Assembly: GCF_021531975.1 (NCBI RefSeq)
Contig: NZ_JAFBIY010000002.1
Coordinates: forward strand, 124,001-188,000
Reading direction: 5' to 3'
Source of the DNA: Faecalicatena contorta
GTDB lineage: Bacteria; Bacillota; Clostridia; Lachnospirales; Lachnospiraceae
Length of the DNA: 64,000 nt
Within the stretch, counting starts at the first letter, position 1. Each line of letters begins with the position of its first letter. Position numbers and translations under genes: made by a program. The notes below the pieces were generated by a model. It had not been told where the DNA came from, made no database searches, and worked only from the letters and a program-made list of their open reading frames with translations. Positions 18,053 to 26,385 of this stretch are shown here, piece after piece.

Positions 18053-18679
18053 TTATCGAATCTTGGCAAGCACTCCTGCATAGATCTCTTCCTGTAGTCT
18101 TCGTGCTTCTGCAATCATGTCGTCAGATTCTTTGTTCAACTTTTCTGCCCGCTCCCGATTCTTCATAAGACGGGTATTAATATATATATTCAGAGATGCA
18201 CCCTCCAGCGCCGCACGGGCAAACAAAACAGCAACTCCCACATCGCTGACTGCTATTTTGCTTCCTTTTTCACCCAGCACCTTCAAATATTCCATAACGC
18301 GAAACACCGTCTGCATAATCTGGAGCGGCACAACGCTTGCCTCATAAAGTGCCTTTTCCATGATTCTTTCTTTCTCTTCTTTTTGCTCCTGTGTCTCTTT
18401 CGGAAGTCCATATGCCCTTGATAATGGTTCAAATGCTTCCGCATCTTTGTCTGTGAGCATTACCAGCTCTTCTCGCAGCTTTTCAAGGCAGCCGCGAATC
18501 TCTATAATCTCATCTTCCACATCTGCATATTTCTTCTTTCCTACCGTAAGATTGGCAACCATCATACCAAGTGCAGAAGCAAAAGCTCCCACTGCAGCAG
18601 ATGCTCCTCCGCCGCCGGGAACCGGCTCTGCGGAGGATAATACTTCCAGAAATTCCGTTGTTTTCTGTTCCAGCATCAT
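18053..18679 (-). CDS. fchA: Cyclodeaminase/methenyl-THF cyclohydrolase family protein
   Basis: 208 aa, all-helical. PVPGGGGASAAVGAFASALG near the N-terminus is the signature of the formiminotransferase-cyclodeaminase (FTCD_C) / FchA family. Members deaminate formimino-THF or hydrolyse methenyl-THF. AAGGAG is 9 nt before ATGATG at 18679, which sets the start. The pairing with folD favours a methenyl-THF cyclohydrolase role. Confidence 0.88.
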   Translation of the reverse strand: MMLEQKTTEFLEVLSSAEPVPGGGGASAAVGAFASALGMMVANLTVGKKKYADVEDEIIEIRGCLEKLREELVMLTDKDAEAFEPLSRAYGLPKETQEQKEEKERIMEKALYEASVVPLQIMQTVFRVMEYLKVLGEKGSKIAVSDVGVAVLFARAALEGASLNIYINTRLMKNRERAEKLNKESDDMIAEARRLQEEIYAGVLAKIR

Positions 18680-18752
18680 AAATTTTCTTCTCCTTAAAAA
18701 CTGCTTTCCCATTATTATACTTCAGTATTTTTATACTTGCAACAAATAATCA

Positions 18753-18781
18753 AAGGCTCCGCTTCAATAAAGCGGAGCCTT
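18753..18781 (-). terminator. Hairpin at the end of the prd operon
   Basis: Perfect 12-bp stem AAGGCTCCGCTT/AAGCGGAGCCTT with a 5-nt loop between prdE and fchA. The U-tract on the minus strand is weak (TGATTATTTG), so termination may be partial, but its place after prdE fits an operon end. Confidence 0.65.
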
Positions 18782-18799
18782 CCGGTTTTATCCATATGT

Positions 18800-19279
18800 T
18801 TATTTATTTTCCTGTTCTTTTTTTCTCATCTTAAGCTTTAATAAAGCCTTTGCTTTCAGGCAGTCAATTCGATCCATATTGTTCTCACCGACAACATTTG
18901 TCTCTTCACCTGTCGCACTCTTATTGATATCTACAATTGCATCCAGATAATCATTCACAACTACAAACTGTGCAACTGTACCGTTAAACGTAATTCCTGT
19001 AACAGGAATGCCACGCTCACCAATCTGCTCAATTGTATTTGTGTAATCAACATGACTGTTTCCCCAGCCGTCGCAGGACAGGATAACACCATCTGCACGC
19101 ATACATTCTGCCGCAATAGCTGCTCTCGTACCAACAAGCATCTTGTCTTCGTTACCATCCGGAGAACCAACAAGCATAATTCCCATCAGATCAAGGTCTG
19201 TATCTTCTGCAACAACCTCAAGAAGTGGATCCCTGAAGTGATGTAATGATGTTTCTTTTGTTGAAGGACCAATTCCCAT
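18800..19279 (-). CDS. prdE: Proline-reductase-associated protein PrdE
   Basis: 159 aa, similar to the C-terminal (pyruvoyl-side) part of PrdA: GIGPSTKETSLHHFRDPLLE here matches CIGPASKEMTRHYWREPLVL there. It starts exactly where PrdA is expected to be cleaved, but the cysteine that becomes the pyruvoyl group is replaced by Gly2. It therefore cannot form that cofactor and is probably a structural or regulatory partner. It lies 17 nt after prdD. Exact role unknown. Confidence 0.88.
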   Translation of the reverse strand: MGIGPSTKETSLHHFRDPLLEVVAEDTDLDLMGIMLVGSPDGNEDKMLVGTRAAIAAECMRADGVILSCDGWGNSHVDYTNTIEQIGERGIPVTGITFNGTVAQFVVVNDYLDAIVDINKSATGEETNVVGENNMDRIDCLKAKALLKLKMRKKEQENK

Positions 19280-19296
19280 AATTTTTTCCTCCCCTC

Positions 19297-20064
19297 TTAC
19301 TGCATAGAACGGATAATTCCGTCTCTATATTCATTCGGCGTAACTATTACCGGCATATTGCCCATATCAATGATGGATTTTGATCCGATCGAACAAGATG
19401 GCTCTTTCGAGAACAAATGCGTATCATACATTGCTCCCTGTCCTGCAACCTGCTTGATAATCAAAACACGTTTCTTACCAGGGCGCACCACGTCATGATA
19501 GACATGTTTCTCTGTACACTGATTTCCATTAAATTTTTTCAGTTTTTCTCTGAAAATATTAATGAATTTATCACAAAGCAGATGTGCTTCTGTAGGCCCC
19601 GGTCTTTCCTGACCCATTCCTGCTGCAAGTGTAACATCAAAGGAAATAATCACGTCATTATCTCCCGGAGTACCCGCTTTATTAAGCACAAGCTGCTCTT
19701 TTAAGTTACCTTCCGATGATCCAAATTCATGACACTGTTTTCCATTTACATCTACACCGGTAAGCATCACATATACACCCGTAATTGTATGTGTGATTCC
19801 TTCCCCCAATACTCCGAGAACTTTTGTAGAAATTGGAATAATATCCATGATTGTATTTGTCCAACGATCATGATCTCCCGGTTGGATTACCTTGATATCA
19901 ATATCCGTGATATACTTTGCATCCTTTAATAATTCCGGAATAATATCTTTACAAACAGTCATCTTACCGCCTGTTGTAATATCATTACGATCACCTTCTG
20001 AAACCGTATCCATATGAAATGCTTTAATGGTAAGGCGACGTAATTTCTTTTCCTCAACTGCCAT
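19297..20064 (-). CDS. prdD: Proline-reductase-associated protein PrdD
   Basis: 255 aa, similar to the large N-terminal part of PrdA (for example IMDIIPISTKVLGVLGEGIT against IMDVQPIATKEGDAKIGQGV). It ends in YRDGIIRSMQ, aligned to the PrdA residues just before its Thr-Cys site. The start at MAVEEKK is set by AAAGGAGG 12 nt upstream. With PrdE it forms a naturally split PrdA-like pair. Role unproven; possibly an accessory subunit. Confidence 0.88.
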   Translation of the reverse strand: MAVEEKKLRRLTIKAFHMDTVSEGDRNDITTGGKMTVCKDIIPELLKDAKYITDIDIKVIQPGDHDRWTNTIMDIIPISTKVLGVLGEGITHTITGVYVMLTGVDVNGKQCHEFGSSEGNLKEQLVLNKAGTPGDNDVIISFDVTLAAGMGQERPGPTEAHLLCDKFINIFREKLKKFNGNQCTEKHVYHDVVRPGKKRVLIIKQVAGQGAMYDTHLFSKEPSCSIGSKSIIDMGNMPVIVTPNEYRDGIIRSMQ

Positions 20065-20165
20065 GTTTCCTATGTCCTCCTTTAGCAATTCTGTCTTTAT
20101 TTTATCATATCAGTATCCAAAATCAATCCTTTTTATAACACTTTCAATAAGCTGGGAAAGAATCT

Positions 20166-20193
20166 AAAAAGGGAAATGGACATACCATTTCCC
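20166..20193 (-). terminator. Intergenic terminator between prdB and prdD
   Basis: On the minus strand GGGAAATGG and CCATTTCCC form a perfect 9-bp stem with a 5-nt loop, followed by TTTTTAG. It stands inside the operon, after the catalytic genes prdA/prdB and before prdD/prdE, so partial termination would lower expression of the accessory genes. Confidence 0.8.
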
Positions 20194-20212
20194 TCTTGAA
20201 GTTCGTTGTATA

Positions 20213-20938
20213 CTAGATTTTAGCAACATACTCAAATGGCAATGGTACGATCTTTCCAGGTGTCTGGATCTCAACCAACTGCTCAAGAGTAGCTTTTACG
20301 ATAGCTGTCTGCTGTTCCACATTGTGAGGGCCACCTGCATTAGCACCCATAGGTACCAACGGAGCAACCGCACGTGGAGTACCAGTCTGACGTACAACTG
20401 GTGGAAGAGCTGCAATAATAATTGTAGGAATTCCAGCTTCTTCAATCGCTCTCTGCACCAATACTGCAGAGCGGTGACAGGTACCTCAGCCAGCTGTGAG
20501 GATAGCTGCATCTACGCCTTCCTCTTTCAGCATTGCTGCTACTGCAGGACCTGTCTCATGTTTGAATTTTTCCTGGTTTCCACCACCACCCATGAATCCA
20601 GCATGGAATGGAGCTGTAGCCTTAATAAAGCCTTCTTCTACCAATTCATGAAGTCTGTCGATAGGGAACATGCAGTTGATATCTTTATTAACATCACTGT
20701 TATCATATCCACCATGAGATACCATCAATTTATCTGATGGGCATTTATCATCGATCTTTCTCCAAGTAAAGTCACCTGCAAGGTTAAATCTTTCCTGATC
20801 TACCTGATGTACACCTGCTGCTGTAGCAAGAGCAACTGTCATATCCTTCAACTCTTTCTCTACTGGTGTCCATACCATCGGTGGAGTAATTGGAACGAAG
20901 ATTTCTGATTGTAATCCTTTAACAACCGTTAAACTCAT
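20213..20938 (-). CDS. prdB: D-proline reductase subunit PrdB (selenoprotein)
   Basis: 241 aa when the in-frame UGA at 20486-20488 is read as selenocysteine (residue 151), giving ILTAG-U-GTCHRS. The frame continues cleanly to a normal end, and total length matches known PrdB. PrdB carries the Sec that attacks the alpha carbon of D-proline bound to the PrdA pyruvoyl group, yielding 5-aminovalerate. A SECIS-like hairpin follows the UGA. A conventional annotation would split this into two ORFs. Confidence 0.96.
20447..20473 (-). promoter_or_regulatory. SECIS element of prdB
   Basis: Downstream of the UGA the mRNA forms a stem CGCUCUGCA/UGCAGAGAGCG (one bulge) with apical loop GUAUUGG. The loop begins 22 nt after the UGA, the distance expected for SelB recognition in bacteria. 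Confidence 0.75.
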
Positions 20939-20940
20939 TT

Positions 20941-21237
20941 TTATTCCTCCTCTTTCTTTAAACGAGCGCTCATTTCTGCTTGTTTACGACGCTCTTTTTC
21001 TAAATTACTGACGTACTTTTCATGGATCTCAGGACCAAGCTGCTCCGGAAAACTCATATGCCATCCAAATTCCTGACCAATCTTTGGCTCGGTATCACAG
21101 ATAAACATTCTCTTCGGCGCTTTGAAAAATCCCAACCGCCCTTTCAAATCTACACTGATACTGCAATCATCAACATCAACACAGATTCCTTCCATGTATA
21201 TGATTCTGTCACCATATTTCAATCGTTCGTCATTCAT
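20941..21237 (-). CDS. Small CBO2463/CBO2479-domain protein of the prd operon
   Basis: 98 aa, soluble, with an N-terminal beta-rich part (YGDRIIYMEGICVDVDDCSI) and a charged helical tail. Small proteins of this kind lie between prdA and prdB in clostridial proline reductase operons and are annotated CBO2463/CBO2479 domain proteins. It is 2 nt upstream of prdB and 16 nt after prdA. Function unknown; an assembly or maturation role would fit. Confidence 0.72.
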   Translation of the reverse strand: MNDERLKYGDRIIYMEGICVDVDDCSISVDLKGRLGFFKAPKRMFICDTEPKIGQEFGWHMSFPEQLGPEIHEKYVSNLEKERRKQAEMSARLKKEEE

Positions 21238-21253
21238 TTAAAACACCTTATTC

Positions 21254-23143
21254 TTAGTTATATCCTTTATCAATACGTTTCTGGCTAAGTGGAAGTGCCT
21301 GCTCATTATCTACAAGATCAATCTTGGATCCGATAGCATCTTCAATCACTTCAATGTTAGTTGCCTTAACGTTTGGATTCCATTTCTTTTCAGCTGGTTT
21401 AACTACTTCGCCTGCCATCTGAACCTTGAGCATCTCAAGAGCACGGATTGCATCTTCATGGCAAAGTGTATTGTTTCCAAGGATTTCGTTCTCGATACCG
21501 CCTTCAGATTTGTTATTATCTACCATTGCGGTCATGTACTTGTTACCAACTACGAGCGCTCCCTGAACTGCACAGTATGAAAGTCCTACTACAGGAACTC
21601 CTCTCATACCGATCTGCTCATGATGACTTGCAAAGTCGATATGGTTGTTTCCGAAACCTTCTGTTGTAATAAATGCACCGTCAACGTCCATCATTTCTAC
21701 TGTCTGACCAAGTCTTTCAGATACATAGAACTTCTCAGCGTTGATCTGTGGAGATCCAACAAAGATTACACCACAAAGGTCAATTTCCGGATCAGCAAGT
21801 GCCTCAAGTACAAGTGGCTCTCTCCAGTAATGTCTTGTCATCTCTTTAGATGCAGGTCCGATACATGTAAGAGCGTGGATACATCCATCAAGAACTTCCA
21901 ATGGGCTCATACATACCGGAAGGTTACCAAGGTCAACGTTAGCTCTTGCTCCAAGAATTCCACATGGTTCTACTGGAAGGATGAAGTTATCATGCATAGC
22001 TCCCTGTCCCATGATCTCTTTACAAATAACTACTTTCTTCTGACCCGGGTGACGAACCTGAACGAATTCCTCTGTATCAACTACAAGGTCTTCTTCAAGT
22101 TTCTTCAGTGCTTCACGGATTTCCTGTGTGATAATATCAAATGCTGTATGTGCAGCCATAGGTCCACGACGTTCCATGTTTGTCTTTTCCTGAACTACGA
22201 TATTACCTTTGATAAAGATTTCTCCCTTATCTGGACATCCCGGACGACCCCACATAATGTTTTCATCCATATATCCTTCTGAGGAACCGAACTCACCGAT
22301 CTGAACTCCACCTTCATCTGTTCCTGAAAGCATCATGATAGCGCCGTCGATTACTCTTGTAACGCCCTGTCCGATCTTAGCATCGCCTTCTTTTGTTGCG
22401 ATTGGCTGAACGTCCATGATTGTCTCGGAATATTTGTGATATTCTTTTGGTGTAACGATTTCAAGATGGAAATCTTTAACAAGATCAGAATTAGCAATTA
22501 CATCTGCTTCAATACCTTCACGGATTGTAAGAACTGTTCCTTCGATCTTTGTCTCTGGTCCTCTCTTAACTTCTGTGATTGCAAAATGCTTTCTTGTAAG
22601 GCTTCTGACAACCTTTCCTTCTTTTGCAACTTTTTCGGCTGTTGGAGCCGCTGCCGGTGCTGCTGCTACTGGAGCTGCCGCCGGTGCTACTTCTACTACT
22701 TCAGCGCCTCCGCCAAGTGCGCCAACCGGAATAGAAAGGTCAATATCTTTTCCTTCACCAATGTGGATCTTAAGAACTCCGCCTGCAACTGTTGCTGCTG
22801 CCGGTGCTGCTGCTACTGGAGCTGCCGCCGGTGCTGCTTCTGCTGCTGGTGCTGCTTCTTCTACTGCTTCCTCTGTTTCTTCCTCTACAGAATCTTTTGC
22901 TCCCTCAACAACATCAGCTGTTAATGGGGAAAGAGAATCAAGAGTTTTGGTAAGTTTTGCTCCTAAAATTTGTCCAATTTTTAAGCATCCATCAAGATTT
23001 AATAATCCAGAGTCTACTAACTCATCAAAAATTGCTGGATCTTCAAGATTTGCTGGCTCAATAATGATTCCAGCCTCTGCTCTACAGCATAACACTGCAG
23101 GATCGTTTGCATGTTGTTTCGCTGTTTCAGCTGTAATAGACAT
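21254..23143 (-). CDS. prdA: D-proline reductase proprotein PrdA
   Basis: 629 aa. PrdA is cleaved autocatalytically at a Cys that becomes a pyruvoyl group binding D-proline as a Schiff base. The matching site is Thr426-Cys427 (HALTCIGPASKE), which would give about 45- and 22-kDa subunits. Residues 1-90 form an N-terminal domain; two Ala-Pro-rich linkers (about 93-118 and 152-168) flank a short segment at 120-145. The linkers are encoded by a perfect 39-bp direct repeat. First of the catalytic pair; AGGAGG precedes the ATG. Confidence 0.96.
   Translation of the reverse strand: MSITAETAKQHANDPAVLCCRAEAGIIIEPANLEDPAIFDELVDSGLLNLDGCLKIGQILGAKLTKTLDSLSPLTADVVEGAKDSVEEETEEAVEEAAPAAEAAPAAAPVAAAPAAATVAGGVLKIHIGEGKDIDLSIPVGALGGGAEVVEVAPAAAPVAAAPAAAPTAEKVAKEGKVVRSLTRKHFAITEVKRGPETKIEGTVLTIREGIEADVIANSDLVKDFHLEIVTPKEYHKYSETIMDVQPIATKEGDAKIGQGVTRVIDGAIMMLSGTDEGGVQIGEFGSSEGYMDENIMWGRPGCPDKGEIFIKGNIVVQEKTNMERRGPMAAHTAFDIITQEIREALKKLEEDLVVDTEEFVQVRHPGQKKVVICKEIMGQGAMHDNFILPVEPCGILGARANVDLGNLPVCMSPLEVLDGCIHALTCIGPASKEMTRHYWREPLVLEALADPEIDLCGVIFVGSPQINAEKFYVSERLGQTVEMMDVDGAFITTEGFGNNHIDFASHHEQIGMRGVPVVGLSYCAVQGALVVGNKYMTAMVDNNKSEGGIENEILGNNTLCHEDAIRALEMLKVQMAGEVVKPAEKKWNPNVKATNIEVIEDAIGSKIDLVDNEQALPLSQKRIDKGYN
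22650..22835. repeat. Perfect 39-bp direct repeat inside prdA
   Basis: Identical 39-bp copies at 22650-22688 and 22797-22835 encode the two Ala-Pro linkers (APAAAPVAAAPAA type). Perfect nucleotide identity suggests a recent duplication or gene conversion; recombination between the copies would delete 147 bp (49 codons) in frame. Confidence 0.9.
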
Positions 23144-23256
23144 ATCGTTCCCTCCTTTTGATTACTTTGCTAATCGTAATAATTAACATATATATAATTG
23201 CTTGGCAAGAAGTCACATCGGGGGATCACTCCTTACTTCTGCAATATATACCGTGA

Positions 23257-24672
23257 TTAATCTTCTACATCAATATCCTGGTCAACCCATTTAGACACTG
23301 TAAGCTGACGATACTGTGCATGACCAACTGCTCTCATAACATGATCTGTCTGATGGAATACTTTAAGTCCCATCTGTGGAGCAGATGCCATAACTGTGTT
23401 TGAACAGTCTGAGCAGTTACCGATAATGATATATTCGCAGCCATCTTTCTTAAACTGCATATTGTTCTTTACCTGTCCAGGACAGTTTCCTGGGCGAAGG
23501 CACTTAAGCGGTGCACCCGGTTTATTTTCAATTGCCTGTTTACATCTGCATACAGATACAACTTCACCGTGCATCTTTTCTGCAATCACACGCATACGCG
23601 CTTCACTACCACCACATGCACAAACAAGAAGTCCAACTTTCTTACCTGTAAGGTCTGGCATTCTGTATGTTGTAAGGATACCACCTGTCGTCTTTGTAAC
23701 TGGCTCATCAAGCTCTGCTGCACGTCCTGTGAAAGCACCACCCATGATGATCTCTCCAACTTCATCCGGTTTGTCCAGTCCGCCGGCTTTTTCGATCATC
23801 TCGCCAACGGAAACACCGATCGGTACATCCATAAATACATGTGCTGCATTTCCACCTTTGATGTTACCACGAACTGTCATGTTTTTGCTGATACATGGTC
23901 TCTTCTCATCAATCGCCTCAGCAACTCTTGCTGCAGTCTCAAGGTTCACAACAACAGCTCTTGCTGCTGAAGGAAGCTGTGTTGTATCAAGGTTTAAACC
24001 AAGGCACTCACGAACAACCGCACGCTCTTCTCCCATCGGATAAATATCCGGAAGCAGATGCATGGAAATATTCTCTTCATTTTCGATCGCTGCCATCAAT
24101 GTCTTAACAGCTTTTTTGTTTTTCTTCTTAATAGCGAAGATTGCCTTATCAGCCTGTGTGATCTCCATACAGTATTTTACACCACGAAGACATTTGTCAC
24201 ACTGCTCTTCCAGCTGTCTGATATTGTGCTCAAGTCCAGGCTCACACTCTGCAGCATTTACCAGGATGTAGCTGTATTTACCCGGTTCTTTCACATCATC
24301 GATCTCTGGATTAATCTCTGGATTCATCTCCCCAAGCGGTGTCTCGGAAAGGTTGATGTTAAGTTTGACTCCTGTAGGGAAGCCTGCACCACCCATACCA
24401 ACAACACCAGCTGCTTTTACCATATCAAGCTTGCTTGCATCAGCCGGAACATCAATCGGAACAAACTCGTCCGGCTGCTCATCTGCTGCCTCGATAATGA
24501 TACGGTCTTCTGTAATCTCAGCTACTTTTCCGTAAACACTGGAGAAAATATTAGCTCCAAGCCCTGTAGGAGTAGCGATCAGAGTACCTTTTTTTACATC
24601 TGCTCCAACCTCAACGCACGGAGCACACGGAGCACCTACGTGCTGACGTAATAAAATCTGTACATTTCCCAT
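23257..24672 (-). CDS. prdC: RnfC-like electron-transfer protein PrdC
   Basis: 471 aa. PrdC resembles the NADH-binding Rnf subunit RnfC and passes electrons to proline reductase. GMGGAGFPTGVKL (about residues 93-105) is the flavin/NADH-site motif. Cys clusters occur in ECEPG and in the C-terminal CACGG, CRCKQ, CLRPGNC and CSDC motifs. The start at MGNVQI is chosen because AAGGAG lies 9 nt upstream. Some relatives are reported to carry selenocysteine; this copy has no in-frame UGA. First gene of the operon; PrdR is absent from the window. Confidence 0.92.
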   Translation of the reverse strand: MGNVQILLRQHVGAPCAPCVEVGADVKKGTLIATPTGLGANIFSSVYGKVAEITEDRIIIEAADEQPDEFVPIDVPADASKLDMVKAAGVVGMGGAGFPTGVKLNINLSETPLGEMNPEINPEIDDVKEPGKYSYILVNAAECEPGLEHNIRQLEEQCDKCLRGVKYCMEITQADKAIFAIKKKNKKAVKTLMAAIENEENISMHLLPDIYPMGEERAVVRECLGLNLDTTQLPSAARAVVVNLETAARVAEAIDEKRPCISKNMTVRGNIKGGNAAHVFMDVPIGVSVGEMIEKAGGLDKPDEVGEIIMGGAFTGRAAELDEPVTKTTGGILTTYRMPDLTGKKVGLLVCACGGSEARMRVIAEKMHGEVVSVCRCKQAIENKPGAPLKCLRPGNCPGQVKNNMQFKKDGCEYIIIGNCSDCSNTVMASAPQMGLKVFHQTDHVMRAVGHAQYRQLTVSKWVDQDIDVED

Positions 24673-24856
24673 GACATAATTCTCCTTTTCTTTTTTATAT
24701 AAGTAAAAAACGAAACTTGCCATCCCGTTTACTTATTCCCCATATTCTATATTATATTCTTTTAGAATTTCTATATTACCTCATTACCTCGCGTCATCAT
24801 TTATTGATTTTTTCTATAAATAATCTGCGATTTTTTTAACATTGAGAATCTCTTTT

Positions 24857-24954
24857 TGGCGAGGGCATGTGGGAATCGAACCCACCCAGGACGCTCTTAA
24901 CGCCCAACACTAGTTTTGAAGACTAGGAGGCACACCAGTCACCCATCTACCCCC
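24857..24954 (-). tRNA. selC: Selenocysteine tRNA (anticodon TCA)
   Basis: 98 nt including an encoded CCA. The anticodon loop CT-TCA-AA sits on a CTAGT/ACTAG stem (anticodon at 24917-24919). The long variable arm (GGGCG-TTAAGA-GCGTCC) and the T arm GTGGG-TTCGATT-CCCAC are clear, as expected for tRNA-Sec. Acceptor pairing uses several G-U pairs, so the exact 5' end may be off by 1 nt. It lies between prdC and prdF, next to the selenoprotein operon it serves. Confidence 0.93.
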
Positions 24955-25041
24955 ATGCATATTATCTCAGCGTTATTACAATAACACACTTAGTCTATTA
25001 TTTCAACTGTTTTTCCGTAAATTTATAATACCAAAAAAACG

Positions 25042-25070
25042 TTGACTTTTCAAGGCATTTCGTCCATAAT
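25042..25070 (+). promoter_or_regulatory. Promoter for prdF
   Basis: TTGACT (25042-25047), 17-bp spacer, CATAAT (25065-25070). It leaves a 5' leader of about 170 nt before the prdF ATG; part of the 289-bp gap 24961-25249. Confidence 0.65.
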
Positions 25071-25202
25071 GTAAGTAAGCAAACTGAACGGAATACTAGA
25101 ACGTAGTCTATTTGTTAATTTTCTATCGTTCCAGTCCCCTCTCTTGTAGCTTTTTTTCAAAAAAGAGCTCTCAAGACAGGGAGTTTCCAGTGTGTTTAAT
25201 AA

Positions 25203-25223
25203 CTTATAGGCGGCATCTATAAG
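25203..25223 (+). promoter_or_regulatory. Hairpin just upstream of the prdF ribosome binding site
   Basis: Perfect 7-bp stem CTTATAG/CTATAAG with loop GCGGCAT, ending 11 nt before AGGAGG (25235-25240). It could influence translation or mRNA stability of prdF; a longer imperfect arm lies upstream around 25150-25180. Confidence 0.45.
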
Positions 25224-25249
25224 TAAAATAATCTAGGAGGTATTTTATT

Positions 25250-26284
25250 ATGGAACTGAAAGCAAATGTTAATTTTGATCGGTTCGAAAGCGCTCTTCAG
25301 GTTGTGGACGCTCACACAGTTGGTGAATTCTGTCGTGTCGTTATCGGCGGTTTCCCGGAGCCTGAAGGAAACACAATGATCGAAAAGAAAAAATGGATGG
25401 AGCAGAATTATGATCAGGTTCGTACTGCTCTTATGTTCGAGCCAAGAGGACATCACGATATGTTCGGCGCATTCCTCTGCAAACCGGTTAATCCGGAAGC
25501 TCAATTCGGAGTAATGTTCATGGACACAGGCGGATACCTGAACATGTGCGGACATTGTACAATCGGTGCTGTTACTGTAGCTGTTGAAGCAGGTCTTGTT
25601 GAATCTCACGAAGGCGAGAACGACGTAGTACTGGAAGCTCCTGCAGGACTCATCCGTACAAAAGCTATCGTAAAAGACGGTAAGGTAGAAAGCGTTACAT
25701 TAACAAACGTACCGGCATTCGTATACAAAGAGAACCAGAAGGTTACGATCGACGGAAAAGAAATCGAATTCACAATTTCCTTCGGCGGAAGCTTCTTCGC
25801 ATTAGTTGACACAACCAAACTTGATATTGGTGAGATCAATCCTAAGACTGTTCCTGAGTATACAAAGCTCGGAATGAAGATGTTAGATGTTATCAACAAG
25901 GAAATCCCTGTTAAGCATCCACTTCTTGACATTGATACTGTTGACCTTGTTGAGTTCTATGGACCAACACCTAACCCGGATAAAGCTAATATGAGAAACG
26001 TAGTTATCTTCGGAGATGCTATGGCTGACCGTTCACCATGTGGAACAGGTACAAGTGCTAAACTTGCTACTCTGCATCACTGGGGAGAAATCAAAGTTGG
26101 AGAAGAATTCATCTACGAAAGCTTCATCGGTTCTCTGTTCAAAGGTGTAATCAAAGAGACAACCAAGGTTGCTGATTATGACGCTGTTATTCCAATGATC
26201 ACAGGAAGCTGCTACCTGACAGGTGTTGCTACATACTTAATCGATCCGACAGATCCATTGAAATATGGTTTCCAGGTAGGTTAA
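25250..26284 (+). CDS. prdF: Proline racemase
   Basis: 344 aa, cofactor-independent racemase giving D-proline for PrdAB. Both catalytic cysteines are present: Cys100 in MCGHCTIGA and Cys264 in SPCGTGTSA. AGGAGG precedes the ATG. It has its own promoter and terminator and is divergent from selC and prdC, so it is not co-transcribed with the reductase. Relatives acting on 4-hydroxyproline exist, but the prd context favours proline. Confidence 0.95.
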   Translation: MELKANVNFDRFESALQVVDAHTVGEFCRVVIGGFPEPEGNTMIEKKKWMEQNYDQVRTALMFEPRGHHDMFGAFLCKPVNPEAQFGVMFMDTGGYLNMCGHCTIGAVTVAVEAGLVESHEGENDVVLEAPAGLIRTKAIVKDGKVESVTLTNVPAFVYKENQKVTIDGKEIEFTISFGGSFFALVDTTKLDIGEINPKTVPEYTKLGMKMLDVINKEIPVKHPLLDIDTVDLVEFYGPTPNPDKANMRNVVIFGDAMADRSPCGTGTSAKLATLHHWGEIKVGEEFIYESFIGSLFKGVIKETTKVADYDAVIPMITGSCYLTGVATYLIDPTDPLKYGFQVG

Positions 26285-26311
26285 TTTGTATCAGATCTAT
26301 TGATTTATCTA

Positions 26312-26341
26312 TAGAAGCGGATTTTCCACAATCCGCTTCTA
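26312..26341 (+). terminator. Terminator after prdF
   Basis: Perfect 12-bp stem TAGAAGCGGATT/AATCCGCTTCTA, 6-nt loop, followed by a T-rich stretch. Confidence 0.85.
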
Positions 26342-26385
26342 TTTGTATATTTTTTTAATAATATTTCCAGAAAGGACTGATACCG

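Noticed and set aside
18800-20064. prdD/prdE as debris of a broken prdA copy
   Set aside because: Both have their own ribosome binding sites and intact frames, and separate prdD and prdE genes are known in other proline reductase operons.
20213-20938. prdB as a frameshifted or nonsense pseudogene
   Set aside because: The only interruption is one UGA at the known Sec site with a SECIS hairpin, and all Sec machinery is nearby.
22436-23186. Cys- or Ala/Ser-rich long ORFs on the plus strand opposite prdA
   Set aside because: They mirror the Ala-Pro-rich coding of prdA on the other strand, have low-complexity composition and no ribosome binding site.
24673-24856. Sigma-54 promoter for prdC
   Set aside because: PrdR-type control is known elsewhere, but no TGGCAC-N5-TTGC element is visible here and prdR is not in the window.
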